Source: Laspinema olomoucense D3b (GTDB taxonomy: Bacteria; Cyanobacteriota; Cyanobacteriia; Cyanobacteriales; Laspinemataceae). Taken from it: a DNA stretch of 64,000 nucleotides. The translations under genes and the position numbers were made by a program. The DNA is taken from contig NZ_JAMXFA010000027.1 of assembly GCF_025370785.1 (NCBI RefSeq), positions 1 through 64,000 of the forward strand. Reading direction: 5' to 3'. Position 1 is the stretch's first letter, and every line of letters starts with the position of its first letter. Shown in pieces: positions 28,499-37,866 of this stretch. Below the pieces are notes generated by a model that searched no databases, had not been told where the DNA came from, and worked only from the letters and a program-made list of their open reading frames with translations.

Positions 28499-28621
28499 TT
28501 AGTGGGCTGATCCGTTCCCATGATAGTTATCAGAATCGTAGAAGCCGTTTTTGGTCCCAAAAAACAGGCAGGATACGATAAAAACAATGCTCAGAATTGG
28601 CAGAATTAATTTGATATCCAT
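28499..28621 (-). CDS. 40-residue single-TM protein resembling NDH-1 subunit NdhP
   Basis: On the minus strand an ATG at 28621 opens a 40-codon frame reading MDIKLILPILSIVFIVSCLF then FGTKNGFYDSDNYHGNGSAH, stopping with TAA at 28499-28501. It has one membrane helix (residues about 5-22) and a hydrophilic C-terminus ending GNGSAH. It has its own terminator. From memory this matches the small thylakoid NDH-1 subunit NdhP (Sml0013-like), which stabilises the complex in respiration and cyclic electron flow; the family name is a recollection rather than a search result. It is divergent from the DNA glycosylase gene. Confidence 0.7.
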   Translation of the reverse strand: MDIKLILPILSIVFIVSCLFFGTKNGFYDSDNYHGNGSAH

Positions 28622-28651
28622 AAATTTCCACTAACAACAAAACCAGGATGA

Positions 28652-29257
28652 ATGAAACCAAACATGACTATTGTAGAACCTGAATGGCTGGCCCGTCCAT
28701 CCACAGAAGTCGCACCGGCTTTAATTGGTTGCGCTTTAGTCCGGCAACTCCCGGATGGTCAAAGAATTCTGGCTAGAATCGTAGAAACTGAAGCCTACCA
28801 ACCGGGAGATCCAGCCAGTCATGCCTCCCGAGGCCGCACCCCGCGTAATCAGGCGATGTTTGGGCTACCGGGAACGATTTATGTCTATCTGATTTATGGG
28901 ATGTACCACTGCCTGAATATTGTCTGCGATCGCCCAGGGGTTGCCAGTGCGGTCCTGATTCGCGCCTTACAACTAGATGTCATGCCCCCCGGGATCCAGA
29001 AGATCGAAAAGTTATCTCGGATTGCTGCAGGACCGGGGAAACTCTGTCGGACCCTGCAAATCGATCGCAGTTTGAACGATCGCCCTTTACAACTTGGGGG
29101 TCCCCTGTGGTTAGAACATCGGACCCCAGAATTTCAGCAGCAGTTAGACCAAGGAACCCTTAGCTTAGTTCAAACCACCCGGATAGGAATTTCCTTGGGA
29201 ACTGATTTGCTTTGGCGTTGGTACTTGGCAAACAGTCCATCCGTCTCCAAATTTTAA
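28652..29257 (+). CDS. DNA-3-methyladenine glycosylase (AAG/MPG family)
   Basis: The enzyme excises 3-methyladenine and related alkylated bases to start base-excision repair. The 201-residue protein has the family blocks LARIVETEAYQPGDPASHASRGRTPRN (with catalytic Glu), MFGLPGTIYVYLIYGMYHCLNIV, AVLIRALQ and GPGKLCRTLQID. The first ATG (28652) and an internal ATG five codons later are both possible. Length is normal. It stands alone, divergent from the NdhP-like gene. Confidence 0.92.
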   Translation: MKPNMTIVEPEWLARPSTEVAPALIGCALVRQLPDGQRILARIVETEAYQPGDPASHASRGRTPRNQAMFGLPGTIYVYLIYGMYHCLNIVCDRPGVASAVLIRALQLDVMPPGIQKIEKLSRIAAGPGKLCRTLQIDRSLNDRPLQLGGPLWLEHRTPEFQQQLDQGTLSLVQTTRIGISLGTDLLWRWYLANSPSVSKF

Positions 29258-29288
29258 AGATTTAATGAAGAAGCGGACCGCCACAAAA

Positions 29289-29353
29289 AAACCGGGTTTC
29301 TCCGAAACCGGGTCAGTGACTGCCCCAAATCTCGCTTCAGAAACCCGGTTTCG
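29289..29353. repeat. Inverted-repeat hairpin around GAAACCCGGTTTC
   Basis: AACCGGGTTTCT near 29290, AAACCGGGT near 29306 and AGAAACCCGGTTTC near 29340 are overlapping direct and inverted copies of one motif. They lie between two convergent gene ends (29257 and 29377), where they may serve as a terminator-like structure. Confidence 0.55.
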
Positions 29354-29376
29354 CGGTTTATGGACTCGCGTGAGTC

Positions 29377-29919
29377 TTAAATATCCAAGGGTTCTCCGCG
29401 CTCCGTAAATTCCACAGTCTCGATCTGCCACTGGGGATTTTCCGTTAAGGTTCGTTCCAGACTGCCGAAGAGGGAAAACCGCTCACAGCTAGACAGAGAG
29501 ACAAATTGCCGTTGAGAATTTGGATCCGCCCGCAGATCCACCGTGGCAACTCCCGTGGTGTTATCCACGGTGACCCGATAACCGACGATATTAAAATCAA
29601 CCGTCCCGGCATTTTGGATGACTTGACCCACTGCTGCCTCAATCGGGCGATCGCTGGGAACTGACACCGTTTGGGGCAGCAATTCTTGACACTGGGGGTC
29701 CGCTTCGTAAATCGTTACGTTCGCCATTGCCACCGACTGGGGTTGTTGCGGTTCCGGAGAGACCGCCCCATTGGAAGGGGATGAGGGCATCCCCGGGTCC
29801 GTGGTAGTCGGTGGGGTCCCACACCCCGTCACGGACAATAAAATCACGAGAGTGATGCCAAGGATCGGCTGGGCTATATATTTTTTGAGGATAGAATTCG
29901 AGTGATAAACTTCTTGCAT
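29377..29919 (-). CDS. GerMN domain lipoprotein
   Basis: A lipoprotein signal ends at LLSVTGCG (lipobox cysteine at about residue 34). A Pro/Ser-rich spacer and a GerMN domain (about residues 75-180) follow: [49 protein letters not shown] and [31 protein letters not shown]. GerMN domains occur in sporulation and lytic-enzyme-linked lipoproteins and in many cyanobacterial envelope proteins. The start codon ATG at 29919 (minus strand) overlaps the pyrB start on the opposite strand; the only upstream alternative, 29946, would deepen the overlap. Confidence 0.85.
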   Translation of the reverse strand: MQEVYHSNSILKKYIAQPILGITLVILLSVTGCGTPPTTTDPGMPSSPSNGAVSPEPQQPQSVAMANVTIYEADPQCQELLPQTVSVPSDRPIEAAVGQVIQNAGTVDFNIVGYRVTVDNTTGVATVDLRADPNSQRQFVSLSSCERFSLFGSLERTLTENPQWQIETVEFTERGEPLDI

Positions 29920-30910
29920 GGCTACTACCTGGACTCGCCGCCACATTATTTCTCTGGCTGATTTTGTTTCTTCAGAATACGATACGGTGCTGCAAACTGC
30001 CGCTAGTTTTGGGGAGGTCCTCTCCCGACGCATGAAAAAAGTGCCGACCCTGCAAGGGCAGGTGGTGGCTAATTTATTTTTTGAACCCTCAACTCGCACC
30101 CGCAGCAGTTTTGAACTGGCGGCAAAACGACTTTCTGCAGATACCCTGAATTTTGCTCCTGGCTCCTCTTCCCTGACGAAAGGGGAGACGATTTTGGATA
30201 CGGCTAAAACTTATTTAGCTATGGGAACGGATTTGATGGTCATTCGCCATCGGGAGGCGGGAGTCCCCCAGGCGATCGCCACGGAAATGGACCGACTGGG
30301 CTCCCGAGTGGGGGTACTCAATGCCGGAGATGGGCAACATGAACATCCCTCCCAAGGATTGCTCGATTTGTTTACCATCTGCTCCTTGCTGGATCGGGAG
30401 CGCCCTCGCCTGGAACTGCTTCAGGGTAAAAAAATTGCGATCGTCGGGGATATTCTGCATTCGCGGGTGGCGCGATCGAATATTTGGAGTCTGACGGCAG
30501 CTACGGGGGCTGAACTGCATCTGGCGGGACCTCCAACCCTCCTGCCGCAACTGTTTGCAGACATGGGGGTGGGCAGAGCTGGTCAGTTATCGTTACATTG
30601 GACGGTAGAAGAAGCCCTGGAAAATGCTGATTTTGTGATGACTCTGCGATTACAAAAAGAGCGCATGAGCCAGCATCTCTTGCCGAGTTTGCGGGAGTAT
30701 CATCAGCACTATGGGATTACCCGCGATCGCCTCAAACTCTGTAACCCGAATGTCAAAGTGTTACATCCGGGTCCTGTGAATCGAGGGGTAGAAATCAGTT
30801 CCGACCTGATGGATGACCCCCAGTTTAGCCTAATTTCTCAACAAGTCACTTCCGGGGTGGCGGTGCGCATGGCTTTGCTGTATTTGATGGGGGGCGGCAA
30901 GGTTCAGTAG
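29918..30910 (+). CDS. pyrB: Aspartate carbamoyltransferase catalytic subunit
   Basis: PyrB makes N-carbamoyl-L-aspartate from carbamoyl phosphate and aspartate in pyrimidine synthesis. The 330-residue protein has the carbamoyl phosphate loop [30 protein letters not shown], the aspartate-binding [10 protein letters not shown] and [12 protein letters not shown]. Length is typical. Start ATG 29918 lies inside the palindrome CATG shared with the divergent GerMN gene, so the promoter must lie within that gene. A PyrI regulatory subunit is not present. Confidence 0.96.
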   Translation: MATTWTRRHIISLADFVSSEYDTVLQTAASFGEVLSRRMKKVPTLQGQVVANLFFEPSTRTRSSFELAAKRLSADTLNFAPGSSSLTKGETILDTAKTYLAMGTDLMVIRHREAGVPQAIATEMDRLGSRVGVLNAGDGQHEHPSQGLLDLFTICSLLDRERPRLELLQGKKIAIVGDILHSRVARSNIWSLTAATGAELHLAGPPTLLPQLFADMGVGRAGQLSLHWTVEEALENADFVMTLRLQKERMSQHLLPSLREYHQHYGITRDRLKLCNPNVKVLHPGPVNRGVEISSDLMDDPQFSLISQQVTSGVAVRMALLYLMGGGKVQ

Positions 30911-30967
30911 AATGGACGGGGGGATTTTAAACTGAGTTGTCACTGACCTTACAAAAGTGCATTAACC

Positions 30968-31462
30968 ATGACCAACCCAACGTTATCAACCCCGGTCCCG
31001 GATGCGAGCGCTTCCCCAAAAGGCGATCGCTTTGCCCTAACTTTTGCCCCCCTTTCCCTACAGGAAGTTTATGCTCTAGCTGATGACCCTGGCAATGGGG
31101 CCGTGGTGGTCATGAGTGGCATGGTTCGCAATCAAACCGATGGGAAACCTGTGGTTGCCCTAGAGTATCAAGCCTACGCACCAATGGCAGTGGCGATTTT
31201 TCAGCAAATTGCTGCCTCAATCCGGTCCACTTGGCCTGATGTGAAGCGGGTGGTGATTTTTCATCGAACTGGGCGCTTACAAATTGGTGAAATTAGTGTA
31301 TTAGTGGCGGTGGGTTCTCCTCATCGCCGGGAAGCCTTTGAAGCCTGTCAATATGCGATCGATACTCTCAAACACAACGCCCCCATTTGGAAAAAAGAAC
31401 ATTGGGCTGATGGTTCTAGTTCTTGGGTTAGTATTGGAGCTTGTGAAACCCAGGAGGAATAA
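30968..31462 (+). CDS. moaE: Molybdopterin synthase catalytic subunit MoaE
   Basis: MoaE inserts dithiolene sulfur, supplied by MoaD thiocarboxylate, into precursor Z during molybdenum cofactor synthesis. Motifs include GAVVVMSGMVRNQTDGKPVVALEYQAYAPMA, HRTGRLQIGEISVLVAVGSPHRREAF, and the C-terminal IWKKEHWADGSSSWV carrying the active-site lysines. Residues 1-20 are an extra N-terminal stretch. MoaD is not adjacent. It starts 57 bp after pyrB and may be cotranscribed. Confidence 0.94.
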   Translation: MTNPTLSTPVPDASASPKGDRFALTFAPLSLQEVYALADDPGNGAVVVMSGMVRNQTDGKPVVALEYQAYAPMAVAIFQQIAASIRSTWPDVKRVVIFHRTGRLQIGEISVLVAVGSPHRREAFEACQYAIDTLKHNAPIWKKEHWADGSSSWVSIGACETQEE

Positions 31463-32124
31463 TTAGAAATCCAGTGTCGGTCTAAATGGGTAGCTCCGAA
31501 AATTAGACCTCTTACAAAATAACGGATTGCTCTCCCCAACCCCCCATACTCAGGGGGGCTTTTAGAATTTTGCCAGAAGTCTATTATAAAACTTTGTCCG
31601 TGGGAGGATCTTGCTCCCGAGGTCTACCCGTTTTTTAGAGGCCTCTGTGGGCTTAGAATGTTGACGAGCGATCGCTGAAAATTAAAAAGCCGGGGAAACA
31701 ATTGACCTGTTCAGGAGTCTTGCACTCCCATAAGGACAAACCCAAAAGTGCCACTTACCCACCTCCCGGAAACGGGAACTTTTGCTAGGATAAAAGGGTC
31801 TCCAGTGCCTGGAATGTTATAAAACTCATTCCCACCCCATCAGCACCCTTTCGACTGAAAGGGGCTTCGGGCAATCATCCGGAACTTAAACGCTGACACT
31901 GCCAATCATCCCGTTACTGGGTAGACAGTTGAGGAATACCCCCGTAATTCGGATGATATGAAAGTCTGAATTGTCAGACTCGTCTAAAAGGCAAACATCA
32001 GGGTAGGGGTCGGCACACAGAGCACCTAGGGGTTTCGGAGAGTTCCAGCGGATATTATATCCAGGAAAAAAAACTCTCCATATTCTCGCCGTAAATGACG
32101 GGGTTTCCGACCCGTTTTTAATAG
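31463..32124. other. 662-bp gene-free region and sigG leader
   Basis: No gene is supported. A single copy of the GATCTTGCTCCC motif lies near 31606. Near the sigma gene GGAGAGTT (32037-32044) pairs with AACTCTCC (32072-32079), a hairpin 46 nt before the sigma start. The 31830-32000 section is GC-rich and has scattered short complementary runs; I match it to no known RNA. Confidence 0.5.
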
Positions 32125-32781
32125 ATGAGTTACACTCCTTCTACATCCTGGCAAACGGGTGAGGCCAATCATTCTCAAGCCTCAGTGCAACCAGATAAAC
32201 TGTCAAATTACGATTTAGTCCTGCGCTGTCAGGAGGGCCTGAGCCCTGACCGTTCTGCGTTTGCTGAACTGCTACGCCGTTATCAGTCTCATGTGGATAA
32301 AATTTTGTACCACTTGGCTCCTGATTGGCAAGACCGGGCAGATTTAGCACAGGAAGTTTGGATTCGGGTTTACCGGAATGTCAAACGGTTAAACGATCCG
32401 GTTAAATTCCGGGGTTGGTTGAGCCGAATTGCCACAAATTTGTTCTACGATGAGCTTAGGAAGCGCAAGCGGGTGCGCGACCCCCTCTCTTTAGATGCCC
32501 CTCGGATGTTAGAGGATGGGCAGATGGATTGGGAAATAGCTGCGGATGAACCCGGGCCCGAAGATGACTTGACCACTCGCGAATTTTACGACCAATTACG
32601 CGCCGCGATCGCCGATTTACCTGAAGTATTCCGCACGACTATCGTCCTGCGGGAAATTGAAGGGTTAGCTTACGAAGAAATTGCTGAAATTACCGGCGTT
32701 TCTCTGGGCACAGTAAAATCCAGAATTGCCCGCGCCCGTCAGCGTCTGCAAGTTCAACTTCAAACTTATTTGGACAGTTAG
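32125..32781 (+). CDS. sigG: ECF-type RNA polymerase sigma factor (SigG-like)
   Basis: The 218-residue protein has sigma region 2 (FAELLRRYQSHVDKILYHL, RADLAQEVWIRVYRNVKRL, FRGWLSRIATNLFYDELRKRKR) and region 4 (LPEVFRTTIVLREIEGLAYEEIAEITGVSLGTVKSRIARARQRL), with no region 3, so it is an ECF (group 4) sigma factor. The opening NYDLVLRCQEGLSPDR is what I remember of the cyanobacterial SigG group. The gene after it encodes a membrane anti-sigma protein, so the factor is presumably held inactive at the membrane until an envelope or stress signal releases it. Confidence 0.9.
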   Translation: MSYTPSTSWQTGEANHSQASVQPDKLSNYDLVLRCQEGLSPDRSAFAELLRRYQSHVDKILYHLAPDWQDRADLAQEVWIRVYRNVKRLNDPVKFRGWLSRIATNLFYDELRKRKRVRDPLSLDAPRMLEDGQMDWEIAADEPGPEDDLTTREFYDQLRAAIADLPEVFRTTIVLREIEGLAYEEIAEITGVSLGTVKSRIARARQRLQVQLQTYLDS

Positions 32782-32946
32782 GCGTCGGGTGGCGGTGTTT
32801 TAAACGCCAGTTTCTCATGTAACTTAACGTTGTATTTTCAACGTTAGACGCCCAATCTATTCAGATATGATTATTACTAAACAAGCTTGCAGTTGTGATT
32901 ATTATTCAGGGTGCATTATCCAGTTTGATTTGGTGGTGGTGTTGAC

Positions 32947-34929
32947 ATGAATCCTAACTATGAATCCCATCACGCTCCCCAAAAACCAGCCCTAGGGGGT
33001 TCACGATCTTTTAACTTAAGCGATCGCAATCAGCCAATGGCACTATGGAATTCCGTGACCCCAGATTCAGCCGAACTCGACGATCTGTGCGCCGATAAAT
33101 TTGAATTACTCAGCGCTTACCTCGACGGCGAAGTAACTGACAGCGAACGTCAGGAAGTTGAGGGCTGGCTAGAACATGATTCCTCACTCCGAGACTTACA
33201 TTCGAGACTCTTAATCCTGCATCGGGGATGGACTTCCCTCCCGGCACCGCTGGAGAGCCAGCCTGTAGAGGTCTTGCTCAAGGGTGTTTTTAGTCGGATT
33301 GACGAAATAGAACAACCAGAAGCCGTCACCCCCATCGTTACGGCTCACACGGTTGCCGCTATTTCTGCCGATCGCGTTGAGCTGCTCAGTGCTTACCTCG
33401 ATGATGAGGTTACTGAAACTGAACGTCAGCAAGTGGAAACTTGGCTCTCCAGTAATGCCTCACTGCGAGACTTACATTCCAGACTCTTAACTCTGCATCA
33501 GGGATGGACTTCCCTCCCGGCACCGTCGGAGGCGCAACCTGTAGATGCCTTACTTAATGGGGTCTTTAGTCGCATTGATGCCATCGAACAACCAGAAGCC
33601 GTCACGCTTCGGGTGGGCGATCGCGCCGTTGCTGCGATTCCTGCGGATAGATTTGAGTTGCTCAGTGCCTATCTTGATGGTGAGACAACACAGACTGAAT
33701 CGGAACAAGTGGAAAGCTGGCTCTCCAGTGATGCTGCACTCCGAAACGTCCATTCGCAACTCTTAACCCTGCATCAGGAATGGGTTTCCCTCCCGGCACC
33801 GTCAGAGGTGCAACCTGTAGATGCTTTGCTCAATGGCGTCTTTAGTCGCATTGACGCCATCGAACAACCAGAAGCCGTCACGTCTCTAGTGGGCGATCGC
33901 GCCGTTGCTGCGATTCCTGCGGATAGATTTGAGTTGCTCAGTGCCTATCTCGATGGTGAGACAACACAGAGTGAATCGGAACAAGTGGAAAGTTGGCTCT
34001 CCAGTGATGCCTCCCTCAGACAGGTCCATTCGAGACTCTTAAACCTCCGTCAGGAATTAGTTTCCCTCCCGGCACCCTTAGAGGCGCAACCTGTAGACGC
34101 CTTGCTCAATGGGGTCTTTAGTCGCCTTGACGCAATCGAACAACAAGAAGCCGTCACGTCTCTAGTGGGCGATCGCGCCGTTGCGGCGATTCCTTCCGAG
34201 CAATTTGAGCTACTCAGTGCCTACCTCGATGGTGAGGCAACTCACGCCGAATCGGAGCAAGTCGAAAGTTGGCTCTCCCATGATGCCTCCCTCAGACAGG
34301 TCCATTCGAGACTCTTAAACCTCCGTCAGGAATTAGTCTCCCTGCCAGCACCCTTAGAGGCGCAACCTGTCGATGCCTTACTCAATGGGGTCTTTAGTCG
34401 CCTTGACCACCTCGAACAATTGGAAGCTAAAATTCCCGTGGTTTGTGAAGGTGAAGATGTGGCAATTGCTGCGGGGCGATTTGAATTGGTCAGTGCTTAT
34501 ATCGATGGCGAGGCAACTCAGAGCGAACGTCATCAGGTTCAAGAGTGGCTCGATCGCGATCCCGAGGTGAAACGCCTCTATTTGAACTTGATTAAACTCC
34601 GCGAAAGTGTGCAAGTTTTGCCAGTTCCGGCGGCGGTACAACCCGTGCAAGAAACGGTGCAGAACTTGTTCCGACGTCTCGATCGCCAGCGTCAGCGGCG
34701 GGTTTTATGGGGTGGCGTCGCGATCGCTGCCTTGGTGTTAGCGGGGCTATCGAGCTTAATTTTCCGAGATCGCACCTACAGCCCTCAAATGGCAACAGTT
34801 CCCACAGAAGCCCCAACACCTTCCGAACGGTTGATGATTGCGTTAAATGGTCCAGTTGTCGAGATTCCAGAAGCTCCGGAAGCCACAGAAACCAAACCCA
34901 TTGAATCCCGCGCTCTGTTTGTGGAATGA
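32947..34929 (+). CDS. Membrane anti-sigma factor with six tandem anti-sigma units
   Basis: The 660-residue protein begins with ~50 variable residues, then carries six copies of a 92-residue unit whose core is FELLSAYLDGE-x-T-x-x-E-x-x-x-VE-x-WL (cores near residues 53, 145, 237, 329, 421 and 513). Each ends with a LPAP...QPVDALLNGVFSRID linker. One membrane segment follows at about 585-606, then a short periplasmic tail. The unit resembles the anti-sigma domain of SigG-linked proteins but has no zinc-binding HxxxCxxC. Family members usually carry one or two units. It presumably sequesters the sigma factor encoded just upstream, perhaps several molecules at once. Confidence 0.88.
   Translation: MNPNYESHHAPQKPALGGSRSFNLSDRNQPMALWNSVTPDSAELDDLCADKFELLSAYLDGEVTDSERQEVEGWLEHDSSLRDLHSRLLILHRGWTSLPAPLESQPVEVLLKGVFSRIDEIEQPEAVTPIVTAHTVAAISADRVELLSAYLDDEVTETERQQVETWLSSNASLRDLHSRLLTLHQGWTSLPAPSEAQPVDALLNGVFSRIDAIEQPEAVTLRVGDRAVAAIPADRFELLSAYLDGETTQTESEQVESWLSSDAALRNVHSQLLTLHQEWVSLPAPSEVQPVDALLNGVFSRIDAIEQPEAVTSLVGDRAVAAIPADRFELLSAYLDGETTQSESEQVESWLSSDASLRQVHSRLLNLRQELVSLPAPLEAQPVDALLNGVFSRLDAIEQQEAVTSLVGDRAVAAIPSEQFELLSAYLDGEATHAESEQVESWLSHDASLRQVHSRLLNLRQELVSLPAPLEAQPVDALLNGVFSRLDHLEQLEAKIPVVCEGEDVAIAAGRFELVSAYIDGEATQSERHQVQEWLDRDPEVKRLYLNLIKLRESVQVLPVPAAVQPVQETVQNLFRRLDRQRQRRVLWGGVAIAALVLAGLSSLIFRDRTYSPQMATVPTEAPTPSERLMIALNGPVVEIPEAPEATETKPIESRALFVE
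33103..34758 (+). repeat. Six in-frame 276-bp tandem repeats in the anti-sigma gene
   Basis: The codon for the first Glu of each FELLSAYLDG core falls at 33103, 33379, 33655, 33931, 34207 and 34483: an exact 276-bp period. Units 3-5 are the most alike in DNA (long identical runs in 4 and 5), and units 1 and 6 the most diverged. This indicates growth by unequal exchange in the middle of the array. Confidence 0.9.
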
Positions 34930-36473
34930 GGGGATAAACTCCATCGGTTGAGTTGAATGTTTCCAGGGGATGATCAACATCAGGGAGCAGACGGTTAAGG
35001 GTGAACTGGATTACTCTTGGGATGGGGTCTAGTTGATGTGAACCGCGCAAAGATCATACAAAAATACCAGACATTGGGTGAAAAGAACAAATAAAACAGG
35101 TGTTCCGATCGGCGATCGCCCATAGCTAGAGCTACTCCCCTCTCCAAAGGATGGAAATAGACAAAAGCTATGGGCTTTTGCGTGAAACCCTTTATACCCC
35201 CTCTCAATCCCAGGGAAAATTCGGGAGGGCAAAAAATGCTCCTGAATTAGTAGTAACAATTTGATGCCAATCACTTATACCAATGATTTAAACTGCTTAT
35301 GAGTTCCGTTTCTGCCCAAGTCTAAGCGGCTTGATGTTTTTTATAGCACTCTCAAAAAAGAAGAGTTTTTCCTACAGTTATAACCGAATCTGATACGGGA
35401 AACCGAACTATTTATCTAGGCTATCCCTAGAATCTTGGCTCCCAGTTTGGGGGATGAAACTGATGGATGAAAGCCCAAAAGTGTGGTTGAAAACTGGATT
35501 GCTGATTTCTACGACCTTTTAAAATACGGATGAGCGAGGGAGTCAGGACATTAAAGGTTAAAAACCCTATTTTTTTTACCGAGTCTCTACCCATTCACCA
35601 CAAAATAATACTAGAAAGCCGCTTTCTGGTCCTCTGAATTAAAGGAGCCCAAATTAACCCTTTTGGGCATGGGTTTAGCGGTTAGAAAACAGGTGTCTTA
35701 ACTGGGTCCTGAGCAGCTATAGAGGGTTTTTTATCCGTAATTTCACGCAACCCCAGCGCTCCCGGAACCAGAAGTCTAAACCGACTCATGGGGGTCCATA
35801 GAATCCGGACCCGGGGAACATTCCCCCAGAGCTTTCCGCTCTGGAGATAAAACTTTATCCAGTTTTTATCCTTCCGGCTTATTGGCTTATTGGTCCTTCC
35901 AGGGCAGGGTTATATAAAATTTTTAGATGGAATCCATAGAGCAGTAGCTTTACTAAAGATTTACACACATTTTCCTGTTATCTAGGGAACAATAGGATTG
36001 ATATCATATCAATGACTTTATAGCATCCTCCTTTAGAGAGAACCTCTCAATGTGGATTGCACCCATTGTAGATGCTCTACAGGGGATGACGAGACCCGCT
36101 CTTGAATCCCATACTTTAAGAAAGCGAAACCCTTACACAGGTTTTCCGTCTTCGAGCAGGGAGGGGGCATTTAGGGGTGAGTGGATTTCCAGATATTCCG
36201 TTTGTGGAGGGCTGGAGAGTCATAGAGTCATCGAAGCCTAACCCGCCTGATTCAGAGTTACCGGGTTACATCCAGCGGTTTAGAAGCCCTTCCTCCCCCA
36301 TAGAGCAATCCCTCTGGCGATCGCGATTATTCCCTCGCGGACAAATTTTTTGAGGGGGCTTCATAAAAGTTAACCTCGGGTTGAGGAAGGCGGGAGAAAT
36401 GGATGGGTGAAATTCAGGATAATTTTGAAGCATTTAAACGTCATTCTATTTAGTCTATACAGGAGAGGAACCC
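34930..36473. other. 1.54-kb stretch without a supported gene
   Basis: Open frames here (34995-35274 minus, 36050-36241 plus) are short and not protein-like, and no RNA gene is recognisable. The section is fairly AT-rich with a few poly-pyrimidine tracts. A long sigma-anti-sigma 3' region or lost genes could explain it. Confidence 0.5.
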
Positions 36474-37019
36474 ATGAATCTTAAACAACTATTACAAGTC
36501 GCGATCGCTGGCGTTGTAGCAATCTCTGTTCCCCTAATCAGCACCCAAAAATCTGTCGCCCAGTCTGCAGCACCGCTGAGTTCCTTTCAGTGTCAGATTT
36601 CTGAGGATCAACTCTTCGTCACCCTAGCCGTTCGCCAAAATGGACAGGTGTCCGACCCGATGATTGTCTGGAAAACCGAGGAATTTAGCGGAGCAGGATA
36701 CACCCCGGAACGCCGGTGTACAGAGGTCACAAACCGTCTCAATAGCTTGTTACAGGAAAATAACCAGAGTTTGAGCGGACTGTACATGACCGCTGGATTA
36801 GTCAATGGTGAAGCGGTCCTCTGTGCTGTGAGCAGTACCCGAGCCGGTTGTAATACCAGAAATGTGCTGTTTACCCTCAACCATGCCAACCGCCGCAACC
36901 CGAGCCAAATGTTAAGAAATCTGGCCAGTGCTGGCGTCGTGGGGAGCGGGAGCGCGATTCAAGAGTCGGGAGGACAACCCTACGTTGATTTAAACGTCTT
37001 AGTCAATCAACTCTTCTAA
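36474..37019 (+). CDS. COP23 domain secreted protein (copy 1)
   Basis: COP23 was named for a circadian-oscillating membrane-associated protein of Cyanothece. The 181-residue product has a signal peptide (to about residue 28, SVAQS) and the domain with four conserved cysteines: FQCQ, RRC, AVLCAV and AGCNTRN, plus NRLNSLLQENNQSLSGLYMTAGLVNG. An AGGAGAGG ribosome site precedes ATG 36474. A second COP23 gene follows. Role unknown; probably periplasmic. Confidence 0.85.
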   Translation: MNLKQLLQVAIAGVVAISVPLISTQKSVAQSAAPLSSFQCQISEDQLFVTLAVRQNGQVSDPMIVWKTEEFSGAGYTPERRCTEVTNRLNSLLQENNQSLSGLYMTAGLVNGEAVLCAVSSTRAGCNTRNVLFTLNHANRRNPSQMLRNLASAGVVGSGSAIQESGGQPYVDLNVLVNQLF

Positions 37020-37132
37020 TCCTCCTATCCTTGGAAGTTGTACAAAGCATTTTGCTGGAAATCGCCGATGCTTGGCGAGCTGGAATGGCAAGATTTCAGT
37101 GGATTGGTCCAGTCAGGAAAGAGAACCGAATT

Positions 37133-37669
37133 ATGAGTCTGAAAAAAATGGGCCGATGGGTTGCAGCCCTTTTACTGGCAACCCCAGGAAGTTTACTCCT
37201 CTCCCCCAGCAGTATCGCATCATCCCCCAATAATTCAGTGGTGTCCTTTGAATGCCAGTCCTCGGAGAGCTTTTATGCGATTCGAGCGGTCCGAACTGAT
37301 GGTTCGGTATCCGAGTCGATGATTTCTTGGAGAAATCAAGGCTATCAGAGTTCCGATGACTCTCTGGCGACCTGTCAGCAGGTGTCGAACCAACTGAATG
37401 CAGTATTGCATAACAATGGAAATAGCCTCAGTGGGTTATATCTCACTGTAGGACGAGTCAATGGGGAGATGGTGGTTTGTGCGGTGAATGGGACGGATAT
37501 CGGCTGTAATCGCGAGAATGTTTTGTTTAGCTTCAATGGCAATAACCGAGCCGAACCCGCTAGATTGTTGGCGGGATTGCTGGGGACTGATAGCTTAATT
37601 AACCTAGTCGTAGTGGGGAATTTGTTGCAGGATTTTTCCCCCCTGCCTACGCTAATTTTGACCGGGTAG
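37133..37669 (+). CDS. COP23 domain secreted protein (copy 2)
   Basis: This is a tandem paralog of the preceding gene with the same four cysteines (FECQ, ATC, MVVCAV, IGCNRENVLF) and the core QLNAVLHNNGNSLSGLYLTVGRVNG. The open frame reaches back to 37031, but the signal peptide (MSLKKMGRWVAALLLATPGS...) starts at ATG 37133, preceded by CAGGAAAGAGA. The two genes share roughly half of their domain residues by eye. A terminator lies at 37829-37866. Confidence 0.83.
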   Translation: MSLKKMGRWVAALLLATPGSLLLSPSSIASSPNNSVVSFECQSSESFYAIRAVRTDGSVSESMISWRNQGYQSSDDSLATCQQVSNQLNAVLHNNGNSLSGLYLTVGRVNGEMVVCAVNGTDIGCNRENVLFSFNGNNRAEPARLLAGLLGTDSLINLVVVGNLLQDFSPLPTLILTG

Positions 37670-37828
37670 TGGAGATTCTGTTTGAACCGCAAGGAGAAAA
37701 GAAGTGAGGAAAGCTTATGAGCTTTATCAAGATAGCCCGCGATCGGTGCGGAACGCGGTGCGATCGCGAAGCTTTGCACCGCCCGATCGCGCCGGTTGCC
37801 CACTCCTTGATAGTGGAGATTCGTAAAT

Positions 37829-37866
37829 AACCTAGAGAGAGGCGAAACTTTCTCTAGGTTTTTTAT
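37829..37866 (+). terminator. Rho-independent terminator after the COP23 pair
   Basis: AACCTAGAGAGA (37829-37840) pairs with TTTCTCTAGGTT (37849-37860) with one mismatch, followed by a T-run. It closes the COP23 transcript. Confidence 0.85.

Noticed and set aside
31830..32080. Cobalamin or other known riboswitch before the sigma gene
   Set aside because: No B12 box or other conserved core could be matched; only a simple hairpin near 32037-32079 is clear.
36050..36241. 63-codon open frame in the 34.9-36.5 kb gap
   Set aside because: No ribosome site, low-complexity and no motif.
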